Assembly (NCBI GenBank): GCA_039193455.1 | Contig: JBCCWO010000009.1 | Coordinates: forward strand, 62,001 to 126,000 | Direction of reading: 5' to 3' | Origin: JBCBGF01 sp039193455 | GTDB taxonomy: Bacteria; Pseudomonadota; Alphaproteobacteria; Rhodobacterales; Rhodobacteraceae | Length of the DNA: 64,000 bases | Shown here: piece by piece, positions 26,521-36,781 of the stretch | How positions within the stretch are numbered: position 1 is the stretch's first letter | Layout of the letters: each line of letters opens with the position of its first letter | Notes under the pieces: generated by a model | What the model saw: the letters and a program-made list of their open reading frames with translations, nothing else | Told to the model about the DNA's origin: nothing | Databases searched by the model: none | Translations under genes and position numbers: made by a program

Positions 26521-26919
26521 CTAAACTTTCCAGAAAACAAAGACGCCCCACCCGACCGCGATGAACAGCGGCGTCCAGATCGGTTGTCCCATAAGCCCCA
26601 GCCAGGCCAGAAAGATGAAGGCCGACCCGAGAAGTGTAATGAACAGGCGGTCCCCAAGGGTGGTGGTAAGCCCCAGGATGCCTTTGCGCTCGATCCCGTC
26701 CTTGAACCAGATGGCTTCGAGAAGTCCGATGACGGCAATTGCCGAAAAGATGCCGACAAACACCGCAAGCGTTGCCGGAGTCCACGCCATCCAAAAGCTG
26801 GGCCAGAGGGGATCGGTCCAGGAGAACCCGGTTTCCTCGGCTTGCCCGACATTACCCCACCCGGCCTGTTGGGCGAACGCGGGTGTCGACAGGAAGAAAA
26901 CACCAAGAAGGTAGCGCAT
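26521..26919 (-). CDS. glpU: GlpU-like DUF2160 membrane protein
   Basis: 132 aa predicted small integral membrane protein: signal/first helix MRYLLGVFFLSTPAFA, then helices near 40-65 and 95-130. DUF2160 proteins accompany the glycerol ABC transporter described in Rhizobium (glpSTPQUV), where GlpU is of unknown mechanism. ATG 26919 overlaps the GlpQ stop by one base (TGATG), which fixes the start. Last gene of the glycerol operon. Confidence 0.82.
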   Translation of the reverse strand: MRYLLGVFFLSTPAFAQQAGWGNVGQAEETGFSWTDPLWPSFWMAWTPATLAVFVGIFSAIAVIGLLEAIWFKDGIERKGILGLTTTLGDRLFITLLGSAFIFLAWLGLMGQPIWTPLFIAVGWGVFVFWKV

Positions 26920-27716
26920 CACACCCTCCCAAGCGCGAAGCCGCGCGCGATGTAGTTGCGGACCCAATAGATGACGATGGCCCCGGGAATGATCGTGAGC
27001 GTACCGGCGGCAGCCAAGAGGCCCAGTTCATATCCGGCACTCGATGCGGTGCGGGTCATCACGGCAGCGATGGGTTTGGCCTCGACCGCCGTCAATGTCT
27101 TGGCCAAGAGCATCTCTACCCAAGAGAACATGAAGCAGAAAAACGCCGCCACGCCGACACCCGCCTTGATGTTCGGCAAGAAGATCTTGGTGAAAAAGCG
27201 CGGGAAAGAGTAGCCGTCGACATAGGCGGTCTCGTCAAGCTCTTTGGGAACGCCGCGCATGAAACCTTCCAAGATCCACACCGCAAGCGGCACGTTGAAC
27301 AACGTATGGGCCAAGGCGACCGCAAGATGCGTGTCAAAGAGCTGGATCGACGAATAGAGCTGAAAGAAGGGCAGGGCAAAGACGGCCGCCGGTGCCATGC
27401 GGTTCGTGAGCAGCCAAAAGAACAACTGCTTGTCGCCCAGAAAGCGGTATCGCGAGAATGCGTAGGCCGCCGGAAGTGCGACCGCGACCGACAGCACCGT
27501 GTTGAGCGACACGTAGATGATCGAATTTATGTAACCCCAGTACCACGTCGGGTCGGTCAGGATCTCGACATAGGCCGCCACGGTAAAGGTTTGCGGGAAG
27601 AGCGAGAACCCGGAAAGGATCTCGTTCGTTGTCTTAAAGCTCATTGAGACGAGCCAGTAGATCGGCAGCATCAGGAAGATGATGTAGACGATCGGGATGA
27701 TGTAGCGCGGTTTCAT
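26919..27716 (-). CDS. glpQ: Glycerol ABC transporter permease GlpQ
   Basis: 265 aa MalG-type permease with about six helices (IIPIVYIIFLMLPIYWLVSM first). The EAA loop is GVPKELDETAYVDGYSFPRF. Start ATG 27716 overlaps the preceding 50-aa ORF stop (ATGA). Forms the membrane channel with GlpP. Assignment as glycerol transporter rests on the full gene set including DUF2160. Confidence 0.88.
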   Translation of the reverse strand: MKPRYIIPIVYIIFLMLPIYWLVSMSFKTTNEILSGFSLFPQTFTVAAYVEILTDPTWYWGYINSIIYVSLNTVLSVAVALPAAYAFSRYRFLGDKQLFFWLLTNRMAPAAVFALPFFQLYSSIQLFDTHLAVALAHTLFNVPLAVWILEGFMRGVPKELDETAYVDGYSFPRFFTKIFLPNIKAGVGVAAFFCFMFSWVEMLLAKTLTAVEAKPIAAVMTRTASSAGYELGLLAAAGTLTIIPGAIVIYWVRNYIARGFALGRV

Positions 27717-27865
27717 TCGGCCCCCTCGAACATCGCAAGACTGTCGCGCGCAAAGAGCGCGATGATGATGACAAAGCCCAGTCCCACGCCAAGCTTGTAA
27801 AGAATGCCCCGGGTCTTGAACCGGTCCTCAATCCATTGGCCGATGACCGTCAAAAGATCGCCCAT
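27713..27865 (-). CDS. Small 50-aa single-span membrane protein in the glycerol operon
   Basis: A short frame starting MGDLLTVIGQWIEDRFKT, with one hydrophobic helix (LGVGLGFVIIIALFA) and ending SLAMFEGAE. Its ATG overlaps the GlpP stop by one base (TGATG) and its own TGA overlaps the GlpQ ATG (ATGA), so it is exactly fitted between two coupled permease genes. That spacing is strong evidence that it is translated. The amphipathic N-terminus and single helix suggest an accessory subunit or permease-interacting peptide; no function is known to me. Confidence 0.72.
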   Translation of the reverse strand: MGDLLTVIGQWIEDRFKTRGILYKLGVGLGFVIIIALFARDSLAMFEGAE

Positions 27866-28725
27866 CACTGGTCATCCTTTGTCATGGTCACGTAGAAGAC
27901 CCAGCTCACCAAAAGCGTGATCGCAAAGTAGATCAGGCTCATCGCGGCCGCCGGGCCGAGATCGAATTGCCCGAGCGCGATTTTCACGAGATCGATTGAC
28001 AGAAGCGTGGTCGAGTTGCCAGGCCCGCCGCCCGTCAGCACGAAGGGCTCGGTGTAGATGTTGAAGCTGTCCATGAACCGCAACAGGATCGCGATGGTCA
28101 GCACCGTCTTCATCTTTGGCAATTGGATGTATCGAAAGATCGACCAGTTCGAGGCACCGTCGATCTTTGCGGCCTGGTAGTAGGCGTCCGGGATCGAGAC
28201 GAGCCCCGCGTAGCACAAGAGAACGACAAGCGATGTCCAGTGCCAGACATCCATGACGATGATCGTGATCCAGGCGGCCAGCGGATCTTGCGTCATGTCA
28301 TAGGCGACGCCCAGCACGTCGTTCATAAAGTACCCAAGCATCCCGATCTTCGGCAGCGCAAAGATGTTCCACATCGCGCCGACGACGTTCCAGGGGATCA
28401 GCATCGGAAGGGCCATCAAAACAAGGCAGACGGGCACCCAAAAACCCTGCCGTGGCATGGACAAGGCGATGATGATGCCCAGAGGAATCTCAATGGCCAG
28501 GATGATCCCCGTAAACATGAATTGACGACCCAAAGCGGCCTGAAACCGTTCTGATCGGAGGATCTGTTCGAACCAGCTGAGCCCTTCCCAGAAGAACTGA
28601 TTGTTCCCAAAGGTTTCCTGGACCGAATAATTGACGACGGTCATCATCGGCACGAGTGCATTGAATGCGACGAGTATCAGGACCGGCAGGACAAAGAACC
28701 AAGCCTTTTGATTTTCCGTTCTCAT
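27865..28725 (-). CDS. glpP: Glycerol ABC transporter permease GlpP
   Basis: 286 aa MalF-type permease. Six helices are visible beginning AWFFVLPVLILVAFNALVPM; the EAA loop is SIPDAYYQAAKIDGASNWSI. ATG 28725 overlaps the GlpT stop (ATGA), which fixes the start. A codon extension to 29046 would run inside GlpT and is rejected. Pairs with GlpQ. Confidence 0.88.
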   Translation of the reverse strand: MRTENQKAWFFVLPVLILVAFNALVPMMTVVNYSVQETFGNNQFFWEGLSWFEQILRSERFQAALGRQFMFTGIILAIEIPLGIIIALSMPRQGFWVPVCLVLMALPMLIPWNVVGAMWNIFALPKIGMLGYFMNDVLGVAYDMTQDPLAAWITIIVMDVWHWTSLVVLLCYAGLVSIPDAYYQAAKIDGASNWSIFRYIQLPKMKTVLTIAILLRFMDSFNIYTEPFVLTGGGPGNSTTLLSIDLVKIALGQFDLGPAAAMSLIYFAITLLVSWVFYVTMTKDDQ

Positions 28726-29795
28726 GATCGTGTCTCCGTCGCGATCCATCCATCGCGATAAACGCGGGCCTGTTCCTGTTTGAACGCAAGGTGCACCTGT
28801 GTTCCCGGCGCGGGGGGCTGATGCTCGGCCACCGCTTTGAGTTTCGCCTCGCCCACGACGGCATCGAGCACGAAGTGGCGGCCGACATCCGAAACTTTGG
28901 TGATGGTGGCGGGTAGTCCGGTGTCCGCGACCGAGACGTATTCGGGCCGGATGCCCAGCATCGTCGTCCCGCCCGCGCCGCTGACCGGCCCTTCGAGCGG
29001 GACATGGTGGCCCTGAAACAGCGCTTGATCGCCTGCCACATCGCACGGAAGCACGTTCATACCGGGGGAGCCGATAAAGTGGCCGACAAACGTGTGTTGG
29101 GGCCGCTCAAACAGCTCGACCGGTGTCCCGATTTGGACAACCACGCCCTCTTGCATGACGACGACCTCATCCGCAAAGGTCAGCGCCTCGGTTTGGTCAT
29201 GCGTCACGTAGATCATGGTGGCCTGTACCCGCTGGTGCAGTTCCTTGAGTTTCGAGCGCAGCTTCCATTTGAGATGCGGGTCGATCACGGTGAGCGGTTC
29301 ATCGAACATCACCACGTTCACGTCATCGCGCACGAGGCCGCGGCCCATCGAGATCTTTTGCTTGTTGTCCGGCGAAAGCCCGGCGGCGCGGGTGTCCAGC
29401 ATCTCGGTCAGTTCCAGCATCTCGGCAATGGCCGTGACGCGCTGGTCAATCTTCGCCGGATCAACCCCCCGATTCTTCAAAGGGAACGCAAAATTCTGGC
29501 GCACCGTCATGGTGTCGTAGATCACCGGGAACTGGAACACCTGCGCGATATTGCGTTGGTCTGGCGGCAGGTGGGTGACGTCGTTTCCGCCAAACAGCAC
29601 CTTGCCCTCGGACGGGGTTAGCAGGCCCGAGATGATGTTCAGAAGCGTTGATTTTCCGCAGCCGGATGGACCCAGCAACGCATAGGCGCCGCTGTCGCGC
29701 CAGGTCACGTCGATCTCTTTGAGCGCATAGTCCTCAGGCGTGCTGGGGGTGGGCAAGTAGCTGTGTTTGAGATGCGACAGGGTGATTTCGGCCAT
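28722..29795 (-). CDS. glpT: Glycerol ABC transporter ATPase GlpT (altered signature motif)
   Basis: 357 aa ATPase with C-terminal TOBE/regulatory region. Walker A GPSGCGKSTLL and Walker B VVMFDEPLTVIDPHL are intact, but the ABC signature LSGGQ is replaced by LSPDNKQKISMGRG. The partner GlpS has the canonical signature, so the heterodimer would have one consensus and one degenerate ATP site. Start ATG 29795 lies 1 bp after the GlpS stop. Confidence 0.88.
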   Translation of the reverse strand: MAEITLSHLKHSYLPTPSTPEDYALKEIDVTWRDSGAYALLGPSGCGKSTLLNIISGLLTPSEGKVLFGGNDVTHLPPDQRNIAQVFQFPVIYDTMTVRQNFAFPLKNRGVDPAKIDQRVTAIAEMLELTEMLDTRAAGLSPDNKQKISMGRGLVRDDVNVVMFDEPLTVIDPHLKWKLRSKLKELHQRVQATMIYVTHDQTEALTFADEVVVMQEGVVVQIGTPVELFERPQHTFVGHFIGSPGMNVLPCDVAGDQALFQGHHVPLEGPVSGAGGTTMLGIRPEYVSVADTGLPATITKVSDVGRHFVLDAVVGEAKLKAVAEHQPPAPGTQVHLAFKQEQARVYRDGWIATETRS

Positions 29796-29796
29796 G

Positions 29797-30858
29797 TCAG
29801 GCGACCCTTTGGCCGTCGGCGCCGAAGTATCGGCAATGGGACGGGTCCATAAAGAACGTGTGTTCTTCACCAACTTCGTAGGGATGGACGCCCGCGGCAA
29901 GCGACACCCAATCTGTCGCCCCAAGCCGGAAGTGGGCGCTCGATTCCGAGCCCGAAAGCTCGGTGACAAGAACCTCGCCTTTCAGTTCGACGGTGCGCGC
30001 CGCCCCGGGTTCGGGTGATACCCTGTGCGGCCGGACCGCAACGGTGTAGGGGCCGTCGGGCAGGTTCGCCGCATCGCCATGAAGTGCCCAGCTTGCGCGA
30101 CCGTCCAGCGTGGCCGTCGCCCCCGATTTGGTAATTTCTGCGGCGTTGATCGGCGGGTCCGAGAAAACGCGCGCAGCGGTCAGATTCGCAGGATCGCGGT
30201 AAATCCTGGCTGTCGGCCCGAATTGCGAGACGCGTCCGTCGTCCATGAGCGCGGTATATCCGCCAAGCAGCAGCGCCTCTTCCGGCTCGGACGTGGCATA
30301 GACCACAACCGCCCCGCGCCCCGCAAAAAGCTCGGGCAACTGCTCACGCAGCTCTTCACGCAGTTTGTAGTCCAGATTGGCCAGCGGTTCGTCCAGAAAC
30401 ACCGCGCGGCTGTCTTTTGCGATTGCGCGTGCAAGCGCGGTGCGCTGCTGCTGGCCGCCCGAAAGCTCTTGCGGGCGTCTTTTGAGCATTGGCCCGAGTT
30501 GCAGAAGGTTTGCGGCTTCTTCGACACGTCCATCAATCTCGCTTTGCGCCATGCCGGCCACGCGCAGGGGCGATGCGATATTCTCAAAAACCGTCATATG
30601 CGGGTAATTGACAAAGAACTGATGGACGAGGCTGATCTGCCGTTTCTGCGTGTTCAGGCGGCTGACATCGCGACCGTCGATGAAAATCTGGCCACTGGCC
30701 ATGGGATCAAGCCCTGCCATCAGCTTGATCAGCGACGTCTTTCCCGATCCGGTCGCGCCCAACAGGACGTTGAAGTGCCCGGTTTCGAGCGTAAGGCTCG
30801 TGGGCTTGATGTGGGTCACCGTGCCCACACGCTTGGTCACGTCTTTAAGTTCGATCAT
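29797..30858 (-). CDS. glpS: Glycerol ABC transporter ATPase GlpS
   Basis: 353 aa ATPase of the MalK/UgpC type: Walker A GATGSGKTSLI, Q-loop region VHQFFVNYPHMTVFENIA, signature LSGGQQQRTALARA, Walker B AVFLDEPLANLD, and a C-terminal TOBE-like domain. It follows the binding-protein gene after a 90-bp gap holding a stem-loop. Works as a heterodimer with GlpT. Confidence 0.88.
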   Translation of the reverse strand: MIELKDVTKRVGTVTHIKPTSLTLETGHFNVLLGATGSGKTSLIKLMAGLDPMASGQIFIDGRDVSRLNTQKRQISLVHQFFVNYPHMTVFENIASPLRVAGMAQSEIDGRVEEAANLLQLGPMLKRRPQELSGGQQQRTALARAIAKDSRAVFLDEPLANLDYKLREELREQLPELFAGRGAVVVYATSEPEEALLLGGYTALMDDGRVSQFGPTARIYRDPANLTAARVFSDPPINAAEITKSGATATLDGRASWALHGDAANLPDGPYTVAVRPHRVSPEPGAARTVELKGEVLVTELSGSESSAHFRLGATDWVSLAAGVHPYEVGEEHTFFMDPSHCRYFGADGQRVA

Positions 30859-30904
30859 GCCGTCGGCTTCCCCGTCCCAAAATACACCCGTCCGGGCATG
30901 GGTC

Positions 30905-30930
30905 GGGGCTGCCGCTTGGGCGGCAACCCC
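30905..30930 (-). other. Stem-loop between glpV and glpS
   Basis: GGGG-C-TGCCGC and GCGGCA-A-CCCC pair around a TTGG loop, 10 of 11 positions. On the minus strand no T-run follows, so it is best read as a binding-protein 3' hairpin and partial attenuator. Confidence 0.55.
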
Positions 30931-30948
30931 GTTTGGTTTTCGGTCAGC

Positions 30949-32685
<1,737 letters not shown>

Positions 32686-32766
32686 TGGTTTCCTCCCATG
32701 AAAACGCCGAATCCAGGTTCTGGTGGCGCAAGGTCGATCATGGCGGCCCGCATGAGATTTTGTCAA

Positions 32767-32780
32767 ACTAAAAAATTAGT
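32767..32780. promoter_or_regulatory. Dyad ACTAA-AAAA-TTAGT upstream of glpV
   Basis: Perfect 5-bp inverted repeat with a 4-nt A-run centre in an AT-rich patch, ~85-95 bp upstream of the glpV start. It is a candidate operator or promoter element of the glycerol operon; the binding factor is unknown. Confidence 0.4.
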
Positions 32781-32899
32781 AATAATGGACTTCGCATGGC
32801 GAAAGCCGTGCCAGACCTCCCAGACAAGTCTTCCCGAGCAAGAGCGACGCACAGGTGCTAACTGGTTTTTCAGGATCGCCGATACGCGCACCTTCGCCA

Positions 32900-32919
32900 C
32901 AAAAGACCCCTGTCTTTTG
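32900..32919 (-). terminator. Putative terminator of the AKR-RidA gene
   Basis: CAAAAGAC-CCCT-GTCTTTTG, an 8-bp perfect inverted repeat, lies about 57-76 bp downstream of the AKR-RidA stop on the minus strand. The T-run is inside the 3' arm and the stem is AT-rich, so termination strength is uncertain. Confidence 0.4.
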
Positions 32920-32975
32920 CCGTGACTTCAAGAGCTTAAATGCTCGGCAGCGTAGCGGCCTTGAGGTCGACACAC

Positions 32976-34430
32976 CTAGCCAGGCAGGATCGCCTCAGCC
33001 TCGATCTCCACACGGTATCCCCCAATCAGGCCCGCGACGACGACCAAGGTGTTGGCTGGCTTGATCTCTCCGAAGACACGGCCATGCGCTTGCGAGACGG
33101 TGTCTACGTCCGCCTCGTCGACGATGTAGATGCGGGTGCGCACCACATCCTCGGCAGAGGCACCAAGGGCAGAGAGTGCCGCGAGTATCTTGTCGAGCAC
33201 GAACACGGTTTGTGCCCTGGCATCAAATGGCGCCACCACGCGGTCGGCGCCCGCCGTTGCCGTTGTGCCCGAAACAAGGATGCGGTCACCGATCCGCTGC
33301 GCGCGGCAATAGCCGGCAATATCCTCCCACTTCGAGCCACTGAGCACCCGCAGTTTTCCGGATGGCGCGCGCTCGCTCGTATGCGGCAAGGGCATGGTGT
33401 CGAGGTGGTGGCTGAGGTCGCCCGATGCGGTCAGGAAGGGTGGGCGGCGGTATTCGTCCCCACAATCGCCAGGGATGGGGTCTGTCGCGGCAAAGGCGGC
33501 CTCAAGTTGCGCATGATCCTCTGCGTCGAGGGTGAAGGAAAAAAGCTTCTCGTTGTCATCGGTATGGACACGCTCGCCCAGACGCGCCCCGACAATGACG
33601 CCCGCCACCGCAGGGTGGCTGAGAACCCAGCGCGTCGCGACATTGGCGATCGAAACGCCGTGTCGGCGGGCAATCTCGTCTGCCGCCTGCAGAATGCCCT
33701 GAAACGGCGCCCATCCACCTGCAACGTCGATGAAGCGCTTGTACTTCATCTTCGACCAGTCGGTCAGATCCAGCGGTTCCGGTTGCCGTAGCCATCGCTC
33801 GGACAGGAAACCGCCGCAGAGCGTACCGTAGGCCAAGAGCTTCAAATCCGTTTCTGAAGACAAAGCCGACAATGCGTCTGCCGCCCGACGGTCCACAAGT
33901 GAGAAGGAGACCTGGTTCGTCAGAAGGGGGATCCCGTCAGACAGCGCCAATCCCGCATGCGCCGCATCGAAATTCGTCACCCCGATTTCGGCAATCAGCC
34001 CCTCTTCGCGCAACCTGGTGAGTTCGTGCAGCGCATCCAGCCACGCCGGGTGCAGAAAGCTCCACCAGTGAAATTGCAGCAGATCCACCCGCTCCACACC
34101 CAGCCGCTCAAGCCGGTCGGTCACCCCCTCACGCACCACCTGTGCGGTCATAGGCCCGGGCGCGGGGCACCATTTGGTGAAAGCCAGCGGGCGGGGCGAT
34201 GTGCCTCTTGCAAGCAAGCAACCCGAGATCAGTTCGGCGGTTCCGTAGTGATCGGCCATGTCAAAGGTATCGAACCCGCGCGCGGCATAGGCCTCAAGCC
34301 AGTCCGCACCCTTATTGGGATCGATCACCGCACCGTCTTTTTCGATGTCGGCAACCTGCCAAAGCCCCGTCAGCACACGCGAAATTTCCAGCCTGTCAGA
34401 CAGGCGCATGCGTTCAGGGGGCGCGGCCAT
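32976..34430 (-). CDS. Aldo/keto reductase - RidA fusion protein
   Basis: 484 aa. Residues ~10-335 are an aldo/keto reductase with the catalytic set Asp57, Tyr62, Lys86 and His121 (FHWWSF). Residues ~370-484 are a complete RidA/YjgF domain (ILVSGTTATAG, the Arg of VVRTRIYIVD, terminal VEIEAEAIL), which in other proteins hydrolyses reactive enamine/imine intermediates. The fusion suggests that reductase and imine handling act on one substrate. ATG 34430 follows GGAGGATCCC; the ATG at 34487 lacks a site. It diverges from a paralogous AKR operon around a perfect palindrome. Confidence 0.85.
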   Translation of the reverse strand: MAAPPERMRLSDRLEISRVLTGLWQVADIEKDGAVIDPNKGADWLEAYAARGFDTFDMADHYGTAELISGCLLARGTSPRPLAFTKWCPAPGPMTAQVVREGVTDRLERLGVERVDLLQFHWWSFLHPAWLDALHELTRLREEGLIAEIGVTNFDAAHAGLALSDGIPLLTNQVSFSLVDRRAADALSALSSETDLKLLAYGTLCGGFLSERWLRQPEPLDLTDWSKMKYKRFIDVAGGWAPFQGILQAADEIARRHGVSIANVATRWVLSHPAVAGVIVGARLGERVHTDDNEKLFSFTLDAEDHAQLEAAFAATDPIPGDCGDEYRRPPFLTASGDLSHHLDTMPLPHTSERAPSGKLRVLSGSKWEDIAGYCRAQRIGDRILVSGTTATAGADRVVAPFDARAQTVFVLDKILAALSALGASAEDVVRTRIYIVDEADVDTVSQAHGRVFGEIKPANTLVVVAGLIGGYRVEIEAEAILPG

Positions 34431-34493
34431 GGGATCCTCCGGTGCGATCAGGGCGGCTGGGCATTTGGCCCTTGAGGGCCCTGTCACTTCCGC

Positions 34494-34509
34494 TAACCTG
34501 CGCAGGTTA
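34494..34509. promoter_or_regulatory. Perfect 16-bp palindrome TAACCTGCGCAGGTTA
   Basis: A perfect, uninterrupted palindrome centred in the 125-bp divergent promoter region between the AKR-RidA gene and the rightward TIGR04076/AKR/ABC operon. Its position allows one dimeric regulator to control both directions. No regulator gene is adjacent. Confidence 0.65.
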
Positions 34510-34555
34510 AATCAGGGCGCCCGGTGAGGTCCAGTAGGCGCGGCAGTGGGGGAAC

Positions 34556-34933
34556 ATGGCATCAGACGACGGCAAGCCCGGCTTTTGGCTTTACGATCTG
34601 GAGGTTGAGACCGTGCTTGATGGCAGGACCCCGGTGTGCCGCCACGTGGAGGGCGAACGCTTCCGGGTGGAGGGCGAAACGCTGGTGTTCGAGCCCGGTG
34701 CGCGTGTGTCGATGTATGCGCTGGCCGCGCTTCTCCCGCTTCTGCCTGCCAAGCAGCGCGAAACAGCCGCCGCCGATTGGATGAGCACCGATGCAGAGAT
34801 TGCCTGCCCCGATCCCCATTGCGGCGGGCGGTTTCGCATCACCCGCGGGCAGAAGCGCTGGTTCTCCCACGAAGGCACGACCGGCCTGCCCGATGCCCGC
34901 GGCACCCCGTACTGGCAGGACGATAGCGCATGA
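34556..34933 (+). CDS. TIGR04076-like small protein
   Basis: 125 aa soluble protein. A RVEGETLVFEPGARVSMYAL core, then ALLPLLPAKQRETAAADWM and IACPDPHCGGRFRI resemble TIGR04076 proteins, which often carry conserved cysteines (here three: VCRH and CPDPHC). Function is unknown. Its stop overlaps the AKR start by 4 bp (ATGA), so it is co-translated with the reductase and is the first gene of the operon. Confidence 0.65.
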   Translation: MASDDGKPGFWLYDLEVETVLDGRTPVCRHVEGERFRVEGETLVFEPGARVSMYALAALLPLLPAKQRETAAADWMSTDAEIACPDPHCGGRFRITRGQKRWFSHEGTTGLPDARGTPYWQDDSA

Positions 34934-36012
34934 CGGCAGAAACGGCGGCGCTTGCACCTGGCTACGCGATCTCGCGGGTGATCAAGGGGGGCTGGCAACT
35001 GGCCGGCGATCACGGCCCCGTGGACCGCGCCGATGCAGTGCGAGATATGGAAGCCTTTCTCGATGCGGGCATTGTGACCTTCGATTGTGCCGACATCTAT
35101 ACCGGCGTCGAGGAGATGATCGGGGATTTCATCGCGGATGTGCGCGCCCGCCGCGGGAGCGAGGTTGCAAACCGCGTTCAGGTTCACACCAAGCTCGTGC
35201 CCGATCTTGGGCTGCTGGAAACCATCCGGCCCGCCGATATCGAGGCGGTTATCGACCGCTCGCTGAAACGGCTTCAGATCGAGCGGCTGCATCTTGTCCA
35301 GTTCTACTGGTGGGATCTTTCGCGCGGCGATGCTATAGCGGCGCTCGAGGTTGCCAGACGCGCCCGCGACATGGGCAAGATCGCCCATTTGGGCGTGACA
35401 AACTGGGACGTGGCGGAAACCCGTACCTTTACCGAGGCCGGGATCGGCCTTGTTTCCAATCAGTTGCAGTATTCCTTGCTGGATCGGCGGGCGGAAAAGG
35501 ATCTGGCCGGCTGGGGTGCGGCCAACGGCGTGCAGCTTCTCTGCTACGGCACACTCGCGGGCGGATTTCTCACCGAACGCTGGCTCGGAACCCCCGATCC
35601 CGGCTTTGCCTTCGAGAACCGAAGCCTCATCAAGTACCGGCTGATTATCGATGAGTTTGGGCCGTGGCACAGGTTCCAGACGCTATTGGAAACGCTCAAG
35701 GACATTGGCGACAAGCACGGCGCCTCTCTGTCGTCCGTCGCAACGCGCTGGGTGCTTGATCAACCGCAAGTCGCAGCGGCGATTGTTGGCGCGCGCTACG
35801 CACGGCACCTGCCGCAAACGCTGGAAGTGTTCGATCTGTCGCTCGACACAGAGGATCGTGCCCGGATCTCGGCCATTCTCGATACTGCGCCGGGGCCGCA
35901 GGGCCCGGTCTTCGGGCTTGAGCGCGACCGGGGCGGACGCCATGGCCGGATCATGAAATACAATCTCAACGCCAACCCCGACGATACGGTTTTGGGAGCG
36001 GCGGGTGACTGA
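34930..36012 (+). CDS. Aldo/keto reductase, paralogue with Tyr at the catalytic His position
   Basis: 360 aa TIM-barrel reductase related to the AKR half of the divergent fusion (shared LxSNQLQYSLLDRRAEKD-like and CYGTLAGGFLTERWLG-like blocks). Asp52, Tyr57 and Lys88 of the tetrad are present, but the usual His is Tyr126 (QFYWWDL). This is expected to change the pH behaviour or substrate choice, not necessarily to abolish reduction. The gene is coupled at its 5' end to the TIGR04076-like gene and overlaps the ABC ATPase by 8 bp. Confidence 0.85.
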   Translation: MTAETAALAPGYAISRVIKGGWQLAGDHGPVDRADAVRDMEAFLDAGIVTFDCADIYTGVEEMIGDFIADVRARRGSEVANRVQVHTKLVPDLGLLETIRPADIEAVIDRSLKRLQIERLHLVQFYWWDLSRGDAIAALEVARRARDMGKIAHLGVTNWDVAETRTFTEAGIGLVSNQLQYSLLDRRAEKDLAGWGAANGVQLLCYGTLAGGFLTERWLGTPDPGFAFENRSLIKYRLIIDEFGPWHRFQTLLETLKDIGDKHGASLSSVATRWVLDQPQVAAAIVGARYARHLPQTLEVFDLSLDTEDRARISAILDTAPGPQGPVFGLERDRGGRHGRIMKYNLNANPDDTVLGAAGD

Positions 36013-36781
36013 GCCGATCCTCTCAACGAACGGGCTTTGCAAGAGTTTCGGCCAGCTAAGCGCGGTTGACGACGTATCGGTCGATATCCGCGCGGGCTCC
36101 ATCACCGGGCTGATCGGGCCGAACGGCGCCGGAAAATCGACCTTCTTCAACCTTCTGACCGGGGCGCTGCCGCCAGATGCCGGATCCGTGCGGCTGGAAG
36201 GCCGGGATGTGACAGGCCTGTCGCCCGACAGGCTTTTTGCCCTCGGCCTTGGCCGCACGTTCCAGATCCCCCGGCCCTTTGCCCGCATGAGCGTTCTCGA
36301 AAACGTCATGCTGGCGCCCACCGGGCAGGCAGGCGAAACCGTGACCGGACCGTTTCTGCGCCGGGCGCGCATCGCGGCCCAGGAGCGCGAGATCCGCCAG
36401 AAGGCGCTCGATGTTCTGGATTTCGTCACGCTCGGGGCGCTCGCAGATCACCCGGCAGGCAAGATCTCGGGCGGGCAGATGAAGCTTCTGGAACTTGCCC
36501 GCGTTCTGATGGGCGAACCAAGGCTGATCCTTCTTGACGAACCCGCCGCGGGGGTGAACCCGGTTCTGACGGAAACGCTGATCGAGAAGATCGAAGCGCT
36601 GAACCGGAAGGGCACAAGCTTCGTCATCATCGAGCATGACATGGATTTCGTGATGCGCCATTGCGATCCGGTCATCGCCCTGGCGCAGGGCCGCGTGGTG
36701 TTCGAGGGCACCTCGGACGAAGCGCTGATGAACCCCGTCCTGCTGGACGCCTATCTTGGCGCGAAGGCGGAAGATGCCTGA
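36005..36781 (+). CDS. Branched-chain-type ABC ATPase (LivG-like)
   Basis: 258 aa. Walker A GPNGAGKSTFF, signature ISGGQMKLLELARVL and Walker B LILLDEPAAGVNP are intact. It starts with GTG at 36005 inside the end of the AKR gene (8-bp overlap) and overlaps the next ATPase by 8 bp, so the set is tightly coupled. Works with the LivF-like protein in a heterodimer. Substrate is probably a small carboxylate, amide or amino-acid-like compound acted on by the AKR. Confidence 0.9.
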   Translation: MTEPILSTNGLCKSFGQLSAVDDVSVDIRAGSITGLIGPNGAGKSTFFNLLTGALPPDAGSVRLEGRDVTGLSPDRLFALGLGRTFQIPRPFARMSVLENVMLAPTGQAGETVTGPFLRRARIAAQEREIRQKALDVLDFVTLGALADHPAGKISGGQMKLLELARVLMGEPRLILLDEPAAGVNPVLTETLIEKIEALNRKGTSFVIIEHDMDFVMRHCDPVIALAQGRVVFEGTSDEALMNPVLLDAYLGAKAEDA

